From Paenibacillus camerounensis (GTDB lineage Bacteria; Bacillota; Bacilli; Paenibacillales; Paenibacillaceae): a stretch of 63,423 nt of DNA. The notes below the pieces were generated by a model. It was not told the DNA's origin and searched no databases. It worked only from the letters and a program-made list of their open reading frames with translations. The stretch spans positions 1-63,423 of the forward strand of contig NZ_CCDG010000013.1 of assembly GCF_000723885.1 (NCBI RefSeq). Reading direction: 5' to 3'. A program made the translations under genes and the position numbers. Below are positions 52,667 through 62,042 of the stretch, one piece after another (position 1 is the first letter of the stretch; every line of letters begins with the position of its first letter).

Positions 52667-54063
52667 AAAAAACGCGCAAACGCACCTCCATCCTGACCTA
52701 CTGGACGCTCCGCTACATTATTATTCTCAGCGCCGGGCTGCTGCTGACAGCGCTGCTGACCTTCTGGTGGATTCAGCAGGAGGCGATGAACAACCGGATG
52801 CAGACCACCGGCCTGCTGGCCCAGGAAATTGCCGACCGCAGCTTAACCAGTGACGGGACGATGCAGATCAGCCCGACGCTGGCCAAGCTGGTGGAAGACC
52901 GGAAGCGGTTCTTCAAGGTATCGCTGGAAATGTGCGTTATTGTTACGGACCCGGCGGGCAGGCTGCTGTTCTCTGATCCGCCGCTGACCCAGGAAGAGAT
53001 GCATTATAAGCTTAATGACACTTTAACCGATGCCCGCAGTCCGGAATTTAAGGCCGCAGTTGCCCAGATTCAGGAGGGCAGCGAAACCCTTGGACAGGTA
53101 ATTGTGCTTCAGTCAAAACGTTCGCTGCGGCATATCCCGCAGGAGGAGATCCTTTTCTTCTCCATTATCATCCTGTTCCTGATTATTCTCAGCTGGCTGA
53201 CCATCTACCTGTTATCCGGCAAGCTGGCTAAGCCTATTCAGCGGGTAGCCGCCGCCGCTTCGCAGATCAGCAACGGTGAATATAACATCGTTCTGGATAC
53301 CGGGGCTAAAGAGCGGGAAATCCATGAGCTGCTTGTCTCCTTCCAGGAGATGTCCGGCAAGCTGCAGCAGTTCGAGCAGTCCCGGGCCGTTATGCTGGCC
53401 GGGGTATCCCATGAGCTGAAGACGCCGGTCACTTCTATTAAGGGACTGGTCCACGCCGTCCGTGAGGGTGTTGTTGAGGGAGACGAGGCGGATGAGTTCC
53501 TGGATATCGCCCTGCAGGAAGCGGGCAGGCTGCAACGTATGGTCGCTGATCTGCTTGATTACAATGCCTTAACCGCAGGCATTGTTGCTGTCCGCCATGA
53601 CCGGATAGATGCAGTTCCGCTACTGTCAGAAATTGTCTACCAATGGGGGCTGACACAGGCTGATGAGGTTAAGGAGCCTGTGCTTGAGCTGCCGGACAAG
53701 CCGCTCTTTGTGCGGGGCGACCCGCTGCGTATCCAGCAGATTATCGTTAATCTGCTGAACAACAGCGTCCAGGCCGCGCCGCCGGGACAGCCGCTGCAGC
53801 TGACGGTCCGGCTTACTGCAATCTCGCAGGATTACGCGGAGCTTTGCATCGCTGATGACGGTCCGGGCGTCGCCCCGGATATCCGGGATAGGGTCTTCGA
53901 GGCCTTCTTCCGCAGCAGCAGCAAGCAGAGCCTGCTGCGCGGCCTCGGGCTCGGCCTGACCTTCAGCCGCCTGCTGGCTGAGGCCATGGGCGGAAGCCTG
54001 GTGCTCGGGGAGCCTCCGGCTGAAGGCTGTACCTTTGTATTGACTCTGCCGCTTCAGCCTTAG
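52654..54063 (+). CDS. Sensor histidine kinase, partner of the preceding regulator
   Basis: 469 residues. Span 1 about 17-38, extracytoplasmic sensor of about 125 residues, span 2 about 165-189 (LFFSIIILFLIILSWLTIYLL), HAMP, HisKA with AGVSHELKTPVTSIKGL, then N box (NLLNNSVQAAP), DDGPGV, FEAFF and GLGLGLTFS. Cognate regulator overlaps by 13 bases. YceI is divergent upstream. The sensed signal is unknown. Confidence 0.9.
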   Translation: MDRIKKTRKRTSILTYWTLRYIIILSAGLLLTALLTFWWIQQEAMNNRMQTTGLLAQEIADRSLTSDGTMQISPTLAKLVEDRKRFFKVSLEMCVIVTDPAGRLLFSDPPLTQEEMHYKLNDTLTDARSPEFKAAVAQIQEGSETLGQVIVLQSKRSLRHIPQEEILFFSIIILFLIILSWLTIYLLSGKLAKPIQRVAAAASQISNGEYNIVLDTGAKEREIHELLVSFQEMSGKLQQFEQSRAVMLAGVSHELKTPVTSIKGLVHAVREGVVEGDEADEFLDIALQEAGRLQRMVADLLDYNALTAGIVAVRHDRIDAVPLLSEIVYQWGLTQADEVKEPVLELPDKPLFVRGDPLRIQQIIVNLLNNSVQAAPPGQPLQLTVRLTAISQDYAELCIADDGPGVAPDIRDRVFEAFFRSSSKQSLLRGLGLGLTFSRLLAEAMGGSLVLGEPPAEGCTFVLTLPLQP

Positions 54064-54224
54064 CACCCGGTCAGGTGCAGAGACAGTAGTGAGCAGGCCG
54101 TCGCGCCATATTCCGCGAGCGGGCGGCACCACACAGGCAAAGCAGTAGTGCCGCAGCCTGTGCGCATGGTATAATCACTTGCGCAAGCTGTAAATTCAGA
54201 TGAACCGTGAACCGGAGGCTGTAT

Positions 54225-54725
54225 ATGCTTACTTTTGAACAAAAATTAGCGATTTTTGATTCCTACCCTGAGCTTGAGCGCAGAGAGGTCTCGCTCGGGC
54301 GGGTGAACTACCACTTCGAGGAAAGCCGGCATGATAAAAAGAGCGTCGCTTCCCATCTCCATCCGAACGGCAACGGCTTTGTCTATGCCGGACTGCTGCG
54401 CGGCTATGAAACAGACAACAAAGGCCTGGTCAATATCCGCGACTATTCTGAGGCTGACCTGCGTGAGCTGGTCAGTGCTTCCATCTCCTCTTTGTCGATG
54501 TATATCCCGGATACTCCCGCCCCTGGCAAACGCAAGAAAAAAGCAGCGGCAGCGGCAGGTGCAGAGACTATTTGGACAAATGCCGACGGCAACACACTGA
54601 GCCTGAGATTCGAGGAGGACCTGTGGTATCTCTACGCCGGTCTGCAGCTCGAAATGGCTTTTGAAACTGTTGAAGAAGCTGAAGAGTATCTGGCAGAGGA
54701 AGGCTTCCGGCCGGCCGGGAACTAA
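54225..54725 (+). CDS. Conserved hypothetical protein
   Basis: 166 residues from ATG 54225, five bases after CGGAGG; an ATG six codons upstream lies before that site. Soluble, alpha/beta mix. N-terminal YPELERREVSLGRVNYHFEES and a mid KRKKKAAAAAGAE linker separate two small domains; the second (WTNADGNTLSLRFEEDLWYLYAG) is beta-rich and ends in an acidic helix. No known family recognised. Monocistronic, terminator follows. Confidence 0.65.
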   Translation: MLTFEQKLAIFDSYPELERREVSLGRVNYHFEESRHDKKSVASHLHPNGNGFVYAGLLRGYETDNKGLVNIRDYSEADLRELVSASISSLSMYIPDTPAPGKRKKKAAAAAGAETIWTNADGNTLSLRFEEDLWYLYAGLQLEMAFETVEEAEEYLAEEGFRPAGN

Positions 54726-54741
54726 ACCTCCAAGTCACACA

Positions 54742-54790
54742 CCAAAAAACCTGTACATTGCAGCAGATGCTGCGGGTACAGGTTTTTTGG
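54742..54790 (+). terminator. Terminator after the hypothetical gene
   Basis: CCAAAAAACCTGTAC and GTACAGGTTTTTTGG form a perfect 15-bp stem with a 19-base loop that can itself fold (GCAGCA/TGCTGC). The arms supply a T-run on either strand. Confidence 0.85.
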
Positions 54791-54890
54791 ATTCGGCCGT
54801 GCGGGCAGGACGGTTTACGTACAATTAACGGTATTATCACCGCTATTTACAGTCCCGCTGTTGATCCCGGCCCCAAGCCGGTCCAACTAT

Positions 54891-55700
54891 CTAATCCACT
54901 TGCAGCACTTCTTCAGGAACTACTATTCCCTTAACACTGTTATACTGGCTTATGGTCGCCTTCTGCTTCACTTCCCGGTATGCGCCGTCCCCGTTCAGCA
55001 GCTCTTCGGTCACCAGTTCCTCGCTAGTTCCGGTAGGCCAGTAGGTCTCCTTACTCACGCGGTATTCCATACTCATGCTTTTGACCAGTTCAAGCATCTG
55101 TGCAGCCACTTCCCTACTACTGTACTGAAGCTTGTAAAAGCTCTCCAGATTCTTCGTCTCCTCACCGGACAACGTCACACTTAAGACATACTCCTCCCCC
55201 GCTTCTGATACGTTCACATAAGGCAGGATTGTCTTGAGCATCTCCATCCGCCGCACGGGACTTGACTGCACCTGCACCGTAAGCTTCAAATCTTCCAGAA
55301 AGGAATCCGGCATCTTCCGCCACAGGCCTTCCAATAACATATAATAGCGGTCCTCTTTAAAATACGCCTCCGTCTCCGCAGGCTCCTTATCTCCGATTAT
55401 CATGGTAGCCGTCTGGTGCATCTGCAGCGGGTCCAAAATATACTCCGTCGTCATCGTTGTATCCGAGATAAAGTCAGCATCCCCGCCGCCCGCCGGAATC
55501 CCGGATGCAATCCGGGACTGCGACTCCTGCACATAACTGTTCAGCCCGCGTCCTGCTTCAGCGACTCTGTCTATCAGCTCTTCTGCGCCCGGAAGATCCG
55601 CTTCTGCTGCCGTTTGCCCCTTGGATACCCCATCATTCGTACAGCCCGCCACGCTTAATGCAACAAGCAAGGCCATTACACCTTTACCCCATTTTATCAA
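54891..55700 (-). CDS. DUF6612-like lipoprotein
   Basis: 269 residues. Signal peptide with lipobox LSVAGC at 16-21. The body alternates helices and strands (AEAGRGLNSYVQESQS, TTMTTEYILDPLQMHQT, EAYFKEDRYYMLLEGLWRKMPD) in the pattern of lipid- or outer-surface-protein folds such as LolA/LppX-like DUF6612 proteins of Firmicutes. Surface-exposed; function unknown. The 5' end faces the divergent amidase gene at 55878. Confidence 0.75.
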   Translation of the reverse strand: MIKWGKGVMALLVALSVAGCTNDGVSKGQTAAEADLPGAEELIDRVAEAGRGLNSYVQESQSRIASGIPAGGGDADFISDTTMTTEYILDPLQMHQTATMIIGDKEPAETEAYFKEDRYYMLLEGLWRKMPDSFLEDLKLTVQVQSSPVRRMEMLKTILPYVNVSEAGEEYVLSVTLSGEETKNLESFYKLQYSSREVAAQMLELVKSMSMEYRVSKETYWPTGTSEELVTEELLNGDGAYREVKQKATISQYNSVKGIVVPEEVLQVD

Positions 55701-55877
55701 AATACAGTCCTCCCGTATGCTTAGCCAAACTTTACATGGAATTATACACCATTTATAGATCTGCAGCTATTTGGACTGTCCGTAAAAAATTCCTGACACT
55801 ACTCTATCAACCTGCTGCAAACTATGGTTAGATGAAGGAGAAGGCCATTCCAAAGAGAGAAAGAAGCGTGGACCCGC

Positions 55878-57335
55878 ATGAGCTTTGACATTGTAGAGGC
55901 TACAATTCCGGAGATTGGGGCGGCACTTGCCGCCGGTGACATTACTTCCAGACAGCTGGTTCTCCTGTATTACGAGCGCATTGCCGAGCATGACAAAAAT
56001 GGCCTGACCATCAACGCTGTACTGGAGATCAATCCGGATGCGCTGTTCATCGCCGAAGCCTTGGACAGGGAACGAGAGCTGCTGGGCCCGCGCGGGCCGA
56101 TGCACGGAATTCCGGTCCTGCTTAAGGACAATATCAATACAGGGGACAAAATGCATACCAGCGCAGGATCGCTGGCGCTGGCGGATTCCTTTGCCGGGGA
56201 GGATGCCTTTATTGTAAAAAAGCTGCGTGAGGCCGGTGCCATTATAATGGGCAAAGCGAATATGACGGAGTTCGCCAACTTTATGACAAACGGTATGCCC
56301 TCCGGCTACAGCTCACGCGGCGGACAGGTGCTGAATCCCTACAATATCTCAACGCCGACCGGCGGCTCCAGCGCCGGCTCCGCTGTAGCCGTTGCCTGCA
56401 ATTTCTGCACAGTGTCGGTGGGCACAGAAACGTCCGGGTCCATTCTTAATCCCGGGAATCTCGGCTCGATCGTAGGCATCAAGCCGACTGTCGGCCTGCT
56501 CAGCCGCTCGGGCATTCTGCCGCTGTCGAACACCCAGGACACTGCCGGCCCGATGGGCAGGACTGTACGTGATGCAGTACTGCTGCTTAACGCCATGCTT
56601 GGGCAGGATGACAGTGATGCTGCGATGGGCACTAATACCGGCAGAATCCACGAGGACTACGCCGTTTTTCTAGACCCGGACGGCCTTAAGGGGGCACGGA
56701 TCGGAATTCCGCGCGATTATTATTTCGAAGAGCTCACAGAGGAGCAGCTTACACTATTCAATGCTTCTGTTGAGAAGATGCGTAAGTTGGGGGCTGTGAT
56801 CATAGATCCGGCCGACATCCGCACCGCACGTGAGATTAAATATTCCTCTGTTGTACTGAATGAATTCAAAACCTCTATAAATGCCTATCTCGCCAGGCTC
56901 GGACCTGGAGCGAAGATGCGGACGCTGAAGGATATTATCGACTTCAACCATGCCCATCCGCAGGAGACGCTGCGCTATGGACAAGCGACCCTGATCGACG
57001 CCGAATATACCTCATCCGGCACATTGACGGAACCGAATTACCTGCGTGACCGCGCCACCGACCTGCGGCTCTGCAAGGAGCTTGGCATTGACGCTGCCAT
57101 GGAGGAATACGAGCTGGATGCGCTGCTGTTCCCGGCTGATTTTGGCGCCAGAATCACCTCAAGATCGGGTTACCCGTCGATTGTTGTGCCATCCGGCTAC
57201 ACCTCGGCCGGCGCCCCGTTCGGCGTGACCTTCTCGGCGCAGGCCTATCAGGAGCCGCTGCTGATCAAGCTGGCTTATGCGTACGAGCAGCATTACAAAG
57301 TGCGTAAGCCGCCTTCACTGGACAGCTTTGTTTAA
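55878..57335 (+). CDS. Amidase-signature hydrolase
   Basis: 485 residues, no signal peptide. Catalytic triad in order: Lys in LLKDNINTG near 82, cis-Ser in the GGSSAGS loop near 163, nucleophile Ser in TETSGSI near 187. The family includes GatA, indole-acetamide hydrolase and peptide amidases. It lacks GatB/GatC neighbours, so it is not the tRNA amidotransferase. Ribosome site is weak (AGAAAGAAG). Confidence 0.9.
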   Translation: MSFDIVEATIPEIGAALAAGDITSRQLVLLYYERIAEHDKNGLTINAVLEINPDALFIAEALDRERELLGPRGPMHGIPVLLKDNINTGDKMHTSAGSLALADSFAGEDAFIVKKLREAGAIIMGKANMTEFANFMTNGMPSGYSSRGGQVLNPYNISTPTGGSSAGSAVAVACNFCTVSVGTETSGSILNPGNLGSIVGIKPTVGLLSRSGILPLSNTQDTAGPMGRTVRDAVLLLNAMLGQDDSDAAMGTNTGRIHEDYAVFLDPDGLKGARIGIPRDYYFEELTEEQLTLFNASVEKMRKLGAVIIDPADIRTAREIKYSSVVLNEFKTSINAYLARLGPGAKMRTLKDIIDFNHAHPQETLRYGQATLIDAEYTSSGTLTEPNYLRDRATDLRLCKELGIDAAMEEYELDALLFPADFGARITSRSGYPSIVVPSGYTSAGAPFGVTFSAQAYQEPLLIKLAYAYEQHYKVRKPPSLDSFV

Positions 57336-57355
57336 ACATCGCTTAACCGGTATGC

Positions 57356-57580
57356 TTACTCTGCTGCTATGCCCATATGCCTGTTGCCTGCGTGTGACAG
57401 CCCCCAGGTACGCAGCTCATAGCTGCGGATGCCGGAAGTGACATAAGGATCACGTTCAGCAATCCGGACGGCTTCTTCACGGGAGGCCGCCCGGATAATC
57501 TCCATATCCCTGCGGTCGTGCTCCGTGGGACTGAGCAATATGACATAACAAATATCCTCCTGCATCTCCATGGCTTCCAT
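57356..57580 (-). CDS. YCII-like small protein
   Basis: 74 residues. CYVILLSPTEHDRRDMEIIRAASREEAVRIAERDPYVTSGIRSYELRTWGL follows the YCII ferredoxin-like fold (a strand, an acidic helix, then the DPY..SGI..YE segment). Role unknown; members are putative enzymes or stabilisers. AGAGGA precedes the ATG. Its stop lies 20 bp from the amidase stop (convergent). Confidence 0.75.
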   Translation of the reverse strand: MEAMEMQEDICYVILLSPTEHDRRDMEIIRAASREEAVRIAERDPYVTSGIRSYELRTWGLSHAGNRHMGIAAE

Positions 57581-57616
57581 ACTCGGTCTTTCCTCTCTTT
57601 TTCCGGCTAAAAGGCT

Positions 57617-58174
57617 CTACTCATAATCGCTCCGGCTCTCCTCGTCGGCAATATTTTGAATCTCTTCCGCCAGCATCAGATGGAATCCGTAGTCACTCTC
57701 TGCATGCAGCTTCAATGCCCGTTCCTTAACGAATTTCGGGCTGCCTTCAGCTGCTTCCTCGTCATAGAACAGGAGAATGGCATCGCTTTTACGGAACAGC
57801 AGATCATCCCTGGCCCGGAACTGCCAGCTCCCGTCATACGGCGCATTACTGACTGCTCCGTAATAATCCGCTCCTGCCACGATCCGCCGGTACTCGTTCT
57901 GCTTGTCCTCCTTCCACTTTTCCTCCGGATTGGCATGGGCCGTAATAATCCCCAGCTTCAGCTGCGGATATTCCCGTTTCAGCTCCAGCACAACCTCGCA
58001 GGTCCAGAGATCCACTCCGTATTGTCCGGGCGTAATCACCCAGTCCACCCCATCCTCAATTAACGGAATCAGCCTGCTTTCCAGCGCTTTTTTGATATAA
58101 GGAATCCCCTGATGCTTATTGTCAAATATCCCGAGCTCATGTGCACGGTAGCCTGTTACCAGTAAAGTTGTCAT
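57617..58174 (-). CDS. ypsA: YpsA, SLOG-family protein (DUF1273)
   Basis: 185 residues. The Rossmann-like start TLLVTGYRAHELGIFDNKHQG, the strand VDWVITPGQYGVDLWTCEVVLEL, and the KSDAILLFYDEEA segment match YpsA of the SLOG nucleotide-binding superfamily, linked in Bacillus to cell division and stress. In Bacillus it stands next to gpsB; here the neighbours differ (a YCII-like gene 36 bp downstream). Confidence 0.85.
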   Translation of the reverse strand: MTTLLVTGYRAHELGIFDNKHQGIPYIKKALESRLIPLIEDGVDWVITPGQYGVDLWTCEVVLELKREYPQLKLGIITAHANPEEKWKEDKQNEYRRIVAGADYYGAVSNAPYDGSWQFRARDDLLFRKSDAILLFYDEEAAEGSPKFVKERALKLHAESDYGFHLMLAEEIQNIADEESRSDYE

Positions 58175-58353
58175 GTGCTCCTCTTTTCCCAGAAATACAT
58201 CTCATTCTTCATATTCTTCCCTTAATTATATAACATTTGCTTCTCTGGTTCCCGTGCAGATTACCATACTGCGACTTTAAGCCAGCTTTCAGAAACATCT
58301 GCTATAGTAACCTCGGAAATCACTTGAACTTTACAATAAAAGGAGAATTAAAT

Positions 58354-59073
58354 ATGAAAAAACATGTCTCTTATATGCTGGCGGGCGCTCTCATTGCCGC
58401 AGTTCTGCTTGCGGGCTGCAGCTCCGGTAACGATACCGCAGCACCCGCAGCTGCAGACAGCCAAAGCACCCAGACACAGGGCAGCAGCGCAGAAGGCGGA
58501 CAGGGGCCGGGCGGCATGAACAGAGCCGGGATGAATATCGGCAAAATCAAAAGCATCAGCGGCAGCACCATCACCGTCTATACTGCGCAAATGCCGGAGG
58601 GCCGGCCGGAGAATAGCGGCGAAGGCGGACAAGGCACGCCTTCTGAGGGACAGGGCACTCCGCCCGGGGCCGGCGAAAGCGGACAGCCGGCCGGCAGCCA
58701 GCAGGGCACTCCGCCTGAAGGGGACGGGCAAAGCGGTGAAGCCGGCCAGCAGGGCGGCGGACGTCAGGGAGGAATGGGCGGCATGATGCAAAGTTTCTCG
58801 GAAGAGACTACAGAGATTACGGTCACCGGGGATACTCAGTATGTCTCTGTTACCTTTGAAAACGGAGAGCAGAAGGAAACCGTGCTAAGTCTCGCAGATC
58901 TTAAGGCTGATGATATTATTCAATATACCCTGCAGACCGACACCGCCATTGCTGACAAAATTACAGTCAGCACCGGCGGCTTCGGCGGTGGCGGCCGGGG
59001 CGGTGCTCCGGATGGCGGGAACAGCCGGAACGGAACGGACAGCTCAGCTGCGGCCGGAACAGGAAGCAAGTAA
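58354..59073 (+). CDS. Gly/Gln/Pro-rich lipoprotein
   Basis: 239 residues from ATG 58354 (AAGGAG site). Signal peptide with lipobox LLAGC. The middle (about 85-150) is low complexity (EGGQGTPSEGQGTPPGAG, GQSGEAGQQGGGRQGG). Two beta segments flank it (IGKIKSISGSTITVYTAQ and TTEITVTGDTQYVSVTF...), together resembling a small OB/TRX-like domain split by the insert, as in hypothetical Paenibacillus lipoproteins. C-terminus Gly-rich again. Function unknown. Confidence 0.75.
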   Translation: MKKHVSYMLAGALIAAVLLAGCSSGNDTAAPAAADSQSTQTQGSSAEGGQGPGGMNRAGMNIGKIKSISGSTITVYTAQMPEGRPENSGEGGQGTPSEGQGTPPGAGESGQPAGSQQGTPPEGDGQSGEAGQQGGGRQGGMGGMMQSFSEETTEITVTGDTQYVSVTFENGEQKETVLSLADLKADDIIQYTLQTDTAIADKITVSTGGFGGGGRGGAPDGGNSRNGTDSSAAAGTGSK

Positions 59074-59092
59074 GCCTGGTACAATGATGTGA

Positions 59093-59133
59093 AAGAGGAC
59101 CAGCCCATGAATAGGGCTGGTCCTCTTTTTAGC
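59093..59133 (+). terminator. Terminator after the lipoprotein gene
   Basis: AAGAGGACCAGCCC and GGGCTGGTCCTCTT form a perfect 14-bp stem with a 7-base loop followed by TTTT. It ends 38 bases before the germination operon start codon, leaving little room for a separate promoter. Confidence 0.85.
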
Positions 59134-59170
59134 TTAACCGTTTGCGGGTCAAACATATTTTTTAGCATAA

Positions 59171-60910
59171 ATGACTAAATTGAAGCAGACTTTGGAAAAC
59201 TTCATATACACAGCTGTCTACTTCAATGAAAGTCGGGTGATCGCATTGCTTGCTACCGTCATATCCTATATCCCGGGCTGGGCAATCTTTGGACAGGCAG
59301 GCATCGCCCTGCTATTTCCGCTTCTGGGTCACGGCCTTTACAAAGCCTTGTATTCTATGGTGGGCAGCGGAAGAGCCGTGGAATCGCCGGGAACCAAAAA
59401 TTCTGATCCGAACAAGAACCAGCAGCCGGCTCCCGATACCGGACCGATACCGGATCCGCAAGGCTTCAGTGGTGATTATGCCGCTGATCTCAAATTTATA
59501 AGAGATTCTATCGGCAGCAACTCCGATCTTCACTTTAAGGAGTTTACAATAAGCGGGCTGCAGAAGCAGGCTGTACTCATCTTTGTAGACGGCATGCAGA
59601 ACGACCGGCAGCTGAATCTGCAGATCATGCAGTTTCTGGTGTCCGAAGCAGCGGCAGACTCCCTTTCAACTCCCGGTAAAGCCTTGTCAGAGCTGCCCTT
59701 CAGCCAGATTAATGAAGCCGGTGACCTGACCCTCTTCAATCAGTCCGTGCTGTTCGGTCATGCCGGATTGCTGGTTGAGGGCTTGCCTCAGGGCCTTCTG
59801 ATTGAGCCGCCGGATGGCGCCAACCGCGCACTCGCCGAGCCCGTCTCGGAGGCGCTGCTGCGCGGTCCAAGACTCGGCTTCTCGGAGGTGCTCAGCGAGA
59901 ACACCTCGATTCTGCGGCGCCAGGGCTTCAACGATCAGCTGGAAATGCGCTCCTACCGTGCCGGGACCCGCATCAGGAAGGATCTTGTGCTCGCTTATAT
60001 GAAGGATATCGTTAACCTGGAACTGCTTAAGGAAGTAGAGACACGCATCAGCAAGCTGGATATCGATTTCCTGGCAGAATCGGGATATATTGAACAGCTG
60101 ATTGAAGATAATTATTTGAGCCCGTTTCAGCAGGTGCAGAATACGGAACGTCCTGACCGGGTAATCAGCGCCCTGCTGGAGGGAAGGATCGCTATTCTGC
60201 TGGACGGGACACCCTTCGCCCTGATTGTCCCGGTTACTTTCAGCATGCTGCTCCAGTCACCGGAGGATTATTATGAGCGCTGGCTGCCTGGCACCATGAT
60301 CCGGCTGCTGCGCTTCGTCGCCTCCTTTATGGCGCTGATGGCTCCGGCCCTGTACATCTCTTTTATTTCCTTCCATCCCGGACTAATTCCGACAGAGCTG
60401 GCACTGTCGATTATCGAGACCCGGCAGGGGGTTCCCTTTCCTTCGATTATCGAGGTGCTGATTCTGGAGGTCTCTATTGAAATCCTGCGCGAGGCCGGCA
60501 TCCGGCTGCCTAAGCCGGTCGGTCCGGCGATGGGTATCGTCGGCGGTCTTATTATTGGCGATGCCGCCGTAAATGCGGGTATCGTCAGCCCGTTCCTGGT
60601 TATTGTTGTTGCAGTCACTGCCATCTCTTCCTTTTCGATACCAATGTACAGTGCCGGCATTACGCTGCGGATGCTCCGCTTTCTGGGTATGGGCTTTGCC
60701 GCGCTTCTGGGAATGTTCGGGACTATTCTGTTTTTCCTGCTGCTCTGCAGCCATCTCACCAAGCTGAAAAGCTTCGGCGTACCCTACCTTACCCCAGTGA
60801 CACCCTACCGGCTGTCAGACTGGAAGGACCTGTTCTTACGGGCACCGCTCAGCCTGATGAAACGCAGGCCTATTATGATGAAGACACAGAACAACAGGCG
60901 TAAATCCTAA
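59171..60910 (+). CDS. GerA-family spore germination receptor subunit A
   Basis: 579 residues. The conserved region begins at about 97 (DLKFIRDSIGSNSDLHFKEF), followed by the GerA soluble domain, then five or six membrane spans (about 360-540: RFVASFMALMAPALYISFISFHP, and GIVGGLIIGDAAVNAGIVSP). An N-terminal extension with a hydrophobic stretch (about 35-65, GWAIFGQAGIALLFPLLGHG) is unusual for the family. No clear ribosome site lies before ATG 59171, and 59132 is the end of a terminator, so the real start or promoter is uncertain. It forms a germinant receptor in the spore inner membrane with the next two genes. Confidence 0.9.
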   Translation: MTKLKQTLENFIYTAVYFNESRVIALLATVISYIPGWAIFGQAGIALLFPLLGHGLYKALYSMVGSGRAVESPGTKNSDPNKNQQPAPDTGPIPDPQGFSGDYAADLKFIRDSIGSNSDLHFKEFTISGLQKQAVLIFVDGMQNDRQLNLQIMQFLVSEAAADSLSTPGKALSELPFSQINEAGDLTLFNQSVLFGHAGLLVEGLPQGLLIEPPDGANRALAEPVSEALLRGPRLGFSEVLSENTSILRRQGFNDQLEMRSYRAGTRIRKDLVLAYMKDIVNLELLKEVETRISKLDIDFLAESGYIEQLIEDNYLSPFQQVQNTERPDRVISALLEGRIAILLDGTPFALIVPVTFSMLLQSPEDYYERWLPGTMIRLLRFVASFMALMAPALYISFISFHPGLIPTELALSIIETRQGVPFPSIIEVLILEVSIEILREAGIRLPKPVGPAMGIVGGLIIGDAAVNAGIVSPFLVIVVAVTAISSFSIPMYSAGITLRMLRFLGMGFAALLGMFGTILFFLLLCSHLTKLKSFGVPYLTPVTPYRLSDWKDLFLRAPLSLMKRRPIMMKTQNNRRKS

Positions 60911-60938
60911 TCTTATACCACCGGAAGGAGGCCATAAC

Positions 60939-62042
60939 ATGTTTACCCGTACAGATGACAAAATCACCGCTACACAAGCCGCAATCTTCCTTAATAACAC
61001 CGTGCTTGGGGCCGGGATTCTGACCCTGCCGCGGGGAGTAAGCGATGCTGTAAAGACGCCTGATTCCTGGCTGTCTGTCCTGCTTGGCGGTGTTATCGTA
61101 ATGGCAGTTGTCACCCTGATGGTAAAGATCAGCCAGCAGTTTCCGGGCAAAACCATTTTCCAGTATGCAGGAAGCATCGTCGGACGGGTTCCCGGTGCAC
61201 TGCTCTGCCTGCCGCTGATTCTCTACTTTCTGATTCTGGCCGGCTTTGAGATTCGTTCGCTGGCAGAGGTCACCTTGTTCTTTCTGCTGGAGGGAACGCC
61301 AATCTGGGCCATTATCCTGCCGTTTATCTGGGCGGGGACCTATCTCGTTTACGGCGGAATCAACTCTATCGCCAGAGTGTTCCAGATTGTTTTTCCAATC
61401 AGCATCATGATTCTGATCATCTGCTACGCGCTTAGCCTCCGGCTGTTCGATATCGATAATCTGCGCCCGGTCCTCGGAGAGGGTATTCTGCCTGTGATTT
61501 ACGGCCTGAAATCTACGGTGCTGGTCTACAGCGGATGTGAGGTTGTCATGACACTCGTGGCCTTTATGCAAAGGCCTGAAAAAGCAGTGAAAACAATGCT
61601 GATCGGCATCGGCATTCCGGTAGGGCTGTATTTTTTGACTGTAGTGATGGTCATTGGCGGTTTATCCATTGATTCGGTTGTAACGAGCACCTGGCCGACC
61701 ATCGACCTGATCCGCAGCTTTGAAATTACAGGATTTCTGTTCGAACGGATGGAGTTTCCGCTGATGGTCATCTGGCTGATGCAGATGTTCTGCAACTTCT
61801 GCAGCTTCTTTTTCCAGGCCTCGCTGGGCATTTCGCAAATCTTCCGGCTTAAGGTGCATCCGGTGATTTATATGCTGATTCCGGTCATTTTCATCTCGGC
61901 AATGATCCCCAAATCCATTAGTGAAGTATTCAGTCTGGGGGATTTCATCGGAAAATCGGGGCTCTTCCTGTTCATGCTGCTGCCGGTGCTGCTCTCCATC
62001 ATCTGGCTGATCCGCAGGAAAGGATCGAAGCAGCATGTATAG
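60939..62042 (+). CDS. GerB-family germination permease
   Basis: 367 residues with about ten membrane spans. Start ITATQAAIFLNNTVLGAGILTLPRG is typical of the family, and the last loops (VHPVIYMLIPVIFISAMIPKSISEV) also match. The family is related to amino-acid permeases and is thought to bind the germinant. GGAAGGAGG precedes the ATG. Last 8 bases overlap the GerC gene. Confidence 0.9.
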   Translation: MFTRTDDKITATQAAIFLNNTVLGAGILTLPRGVSDAVKTPDSWLSVLLGGVIVMAVVTLMVKISQQFPGKTIFQYAGSIVGRVPGALLCLPLILYFLILAGFEIRSLAEVTLFFLLEGTPIWAIILPFIWAGTYLVYGGINSIARVFQIVFPISIMILIICYALSLRLFDIDNLRPVLGEGILPVIYGLKSTVLVYSGCEVVMTLVAFMQRPEKAVKTMLIGIGIPVGLYFLTVVMVIGGLSIDSVVTSTWPTIDLIRSFEITGFLFERMEFPLMVIWLMQMFCNFCSFFFQASLGISQIFRLKVHPVIYMLIPVIFISAMIPKSISEVFSLGDFIGKSGLFLFMLLPVLLSIIWLIRRKGSKQHV

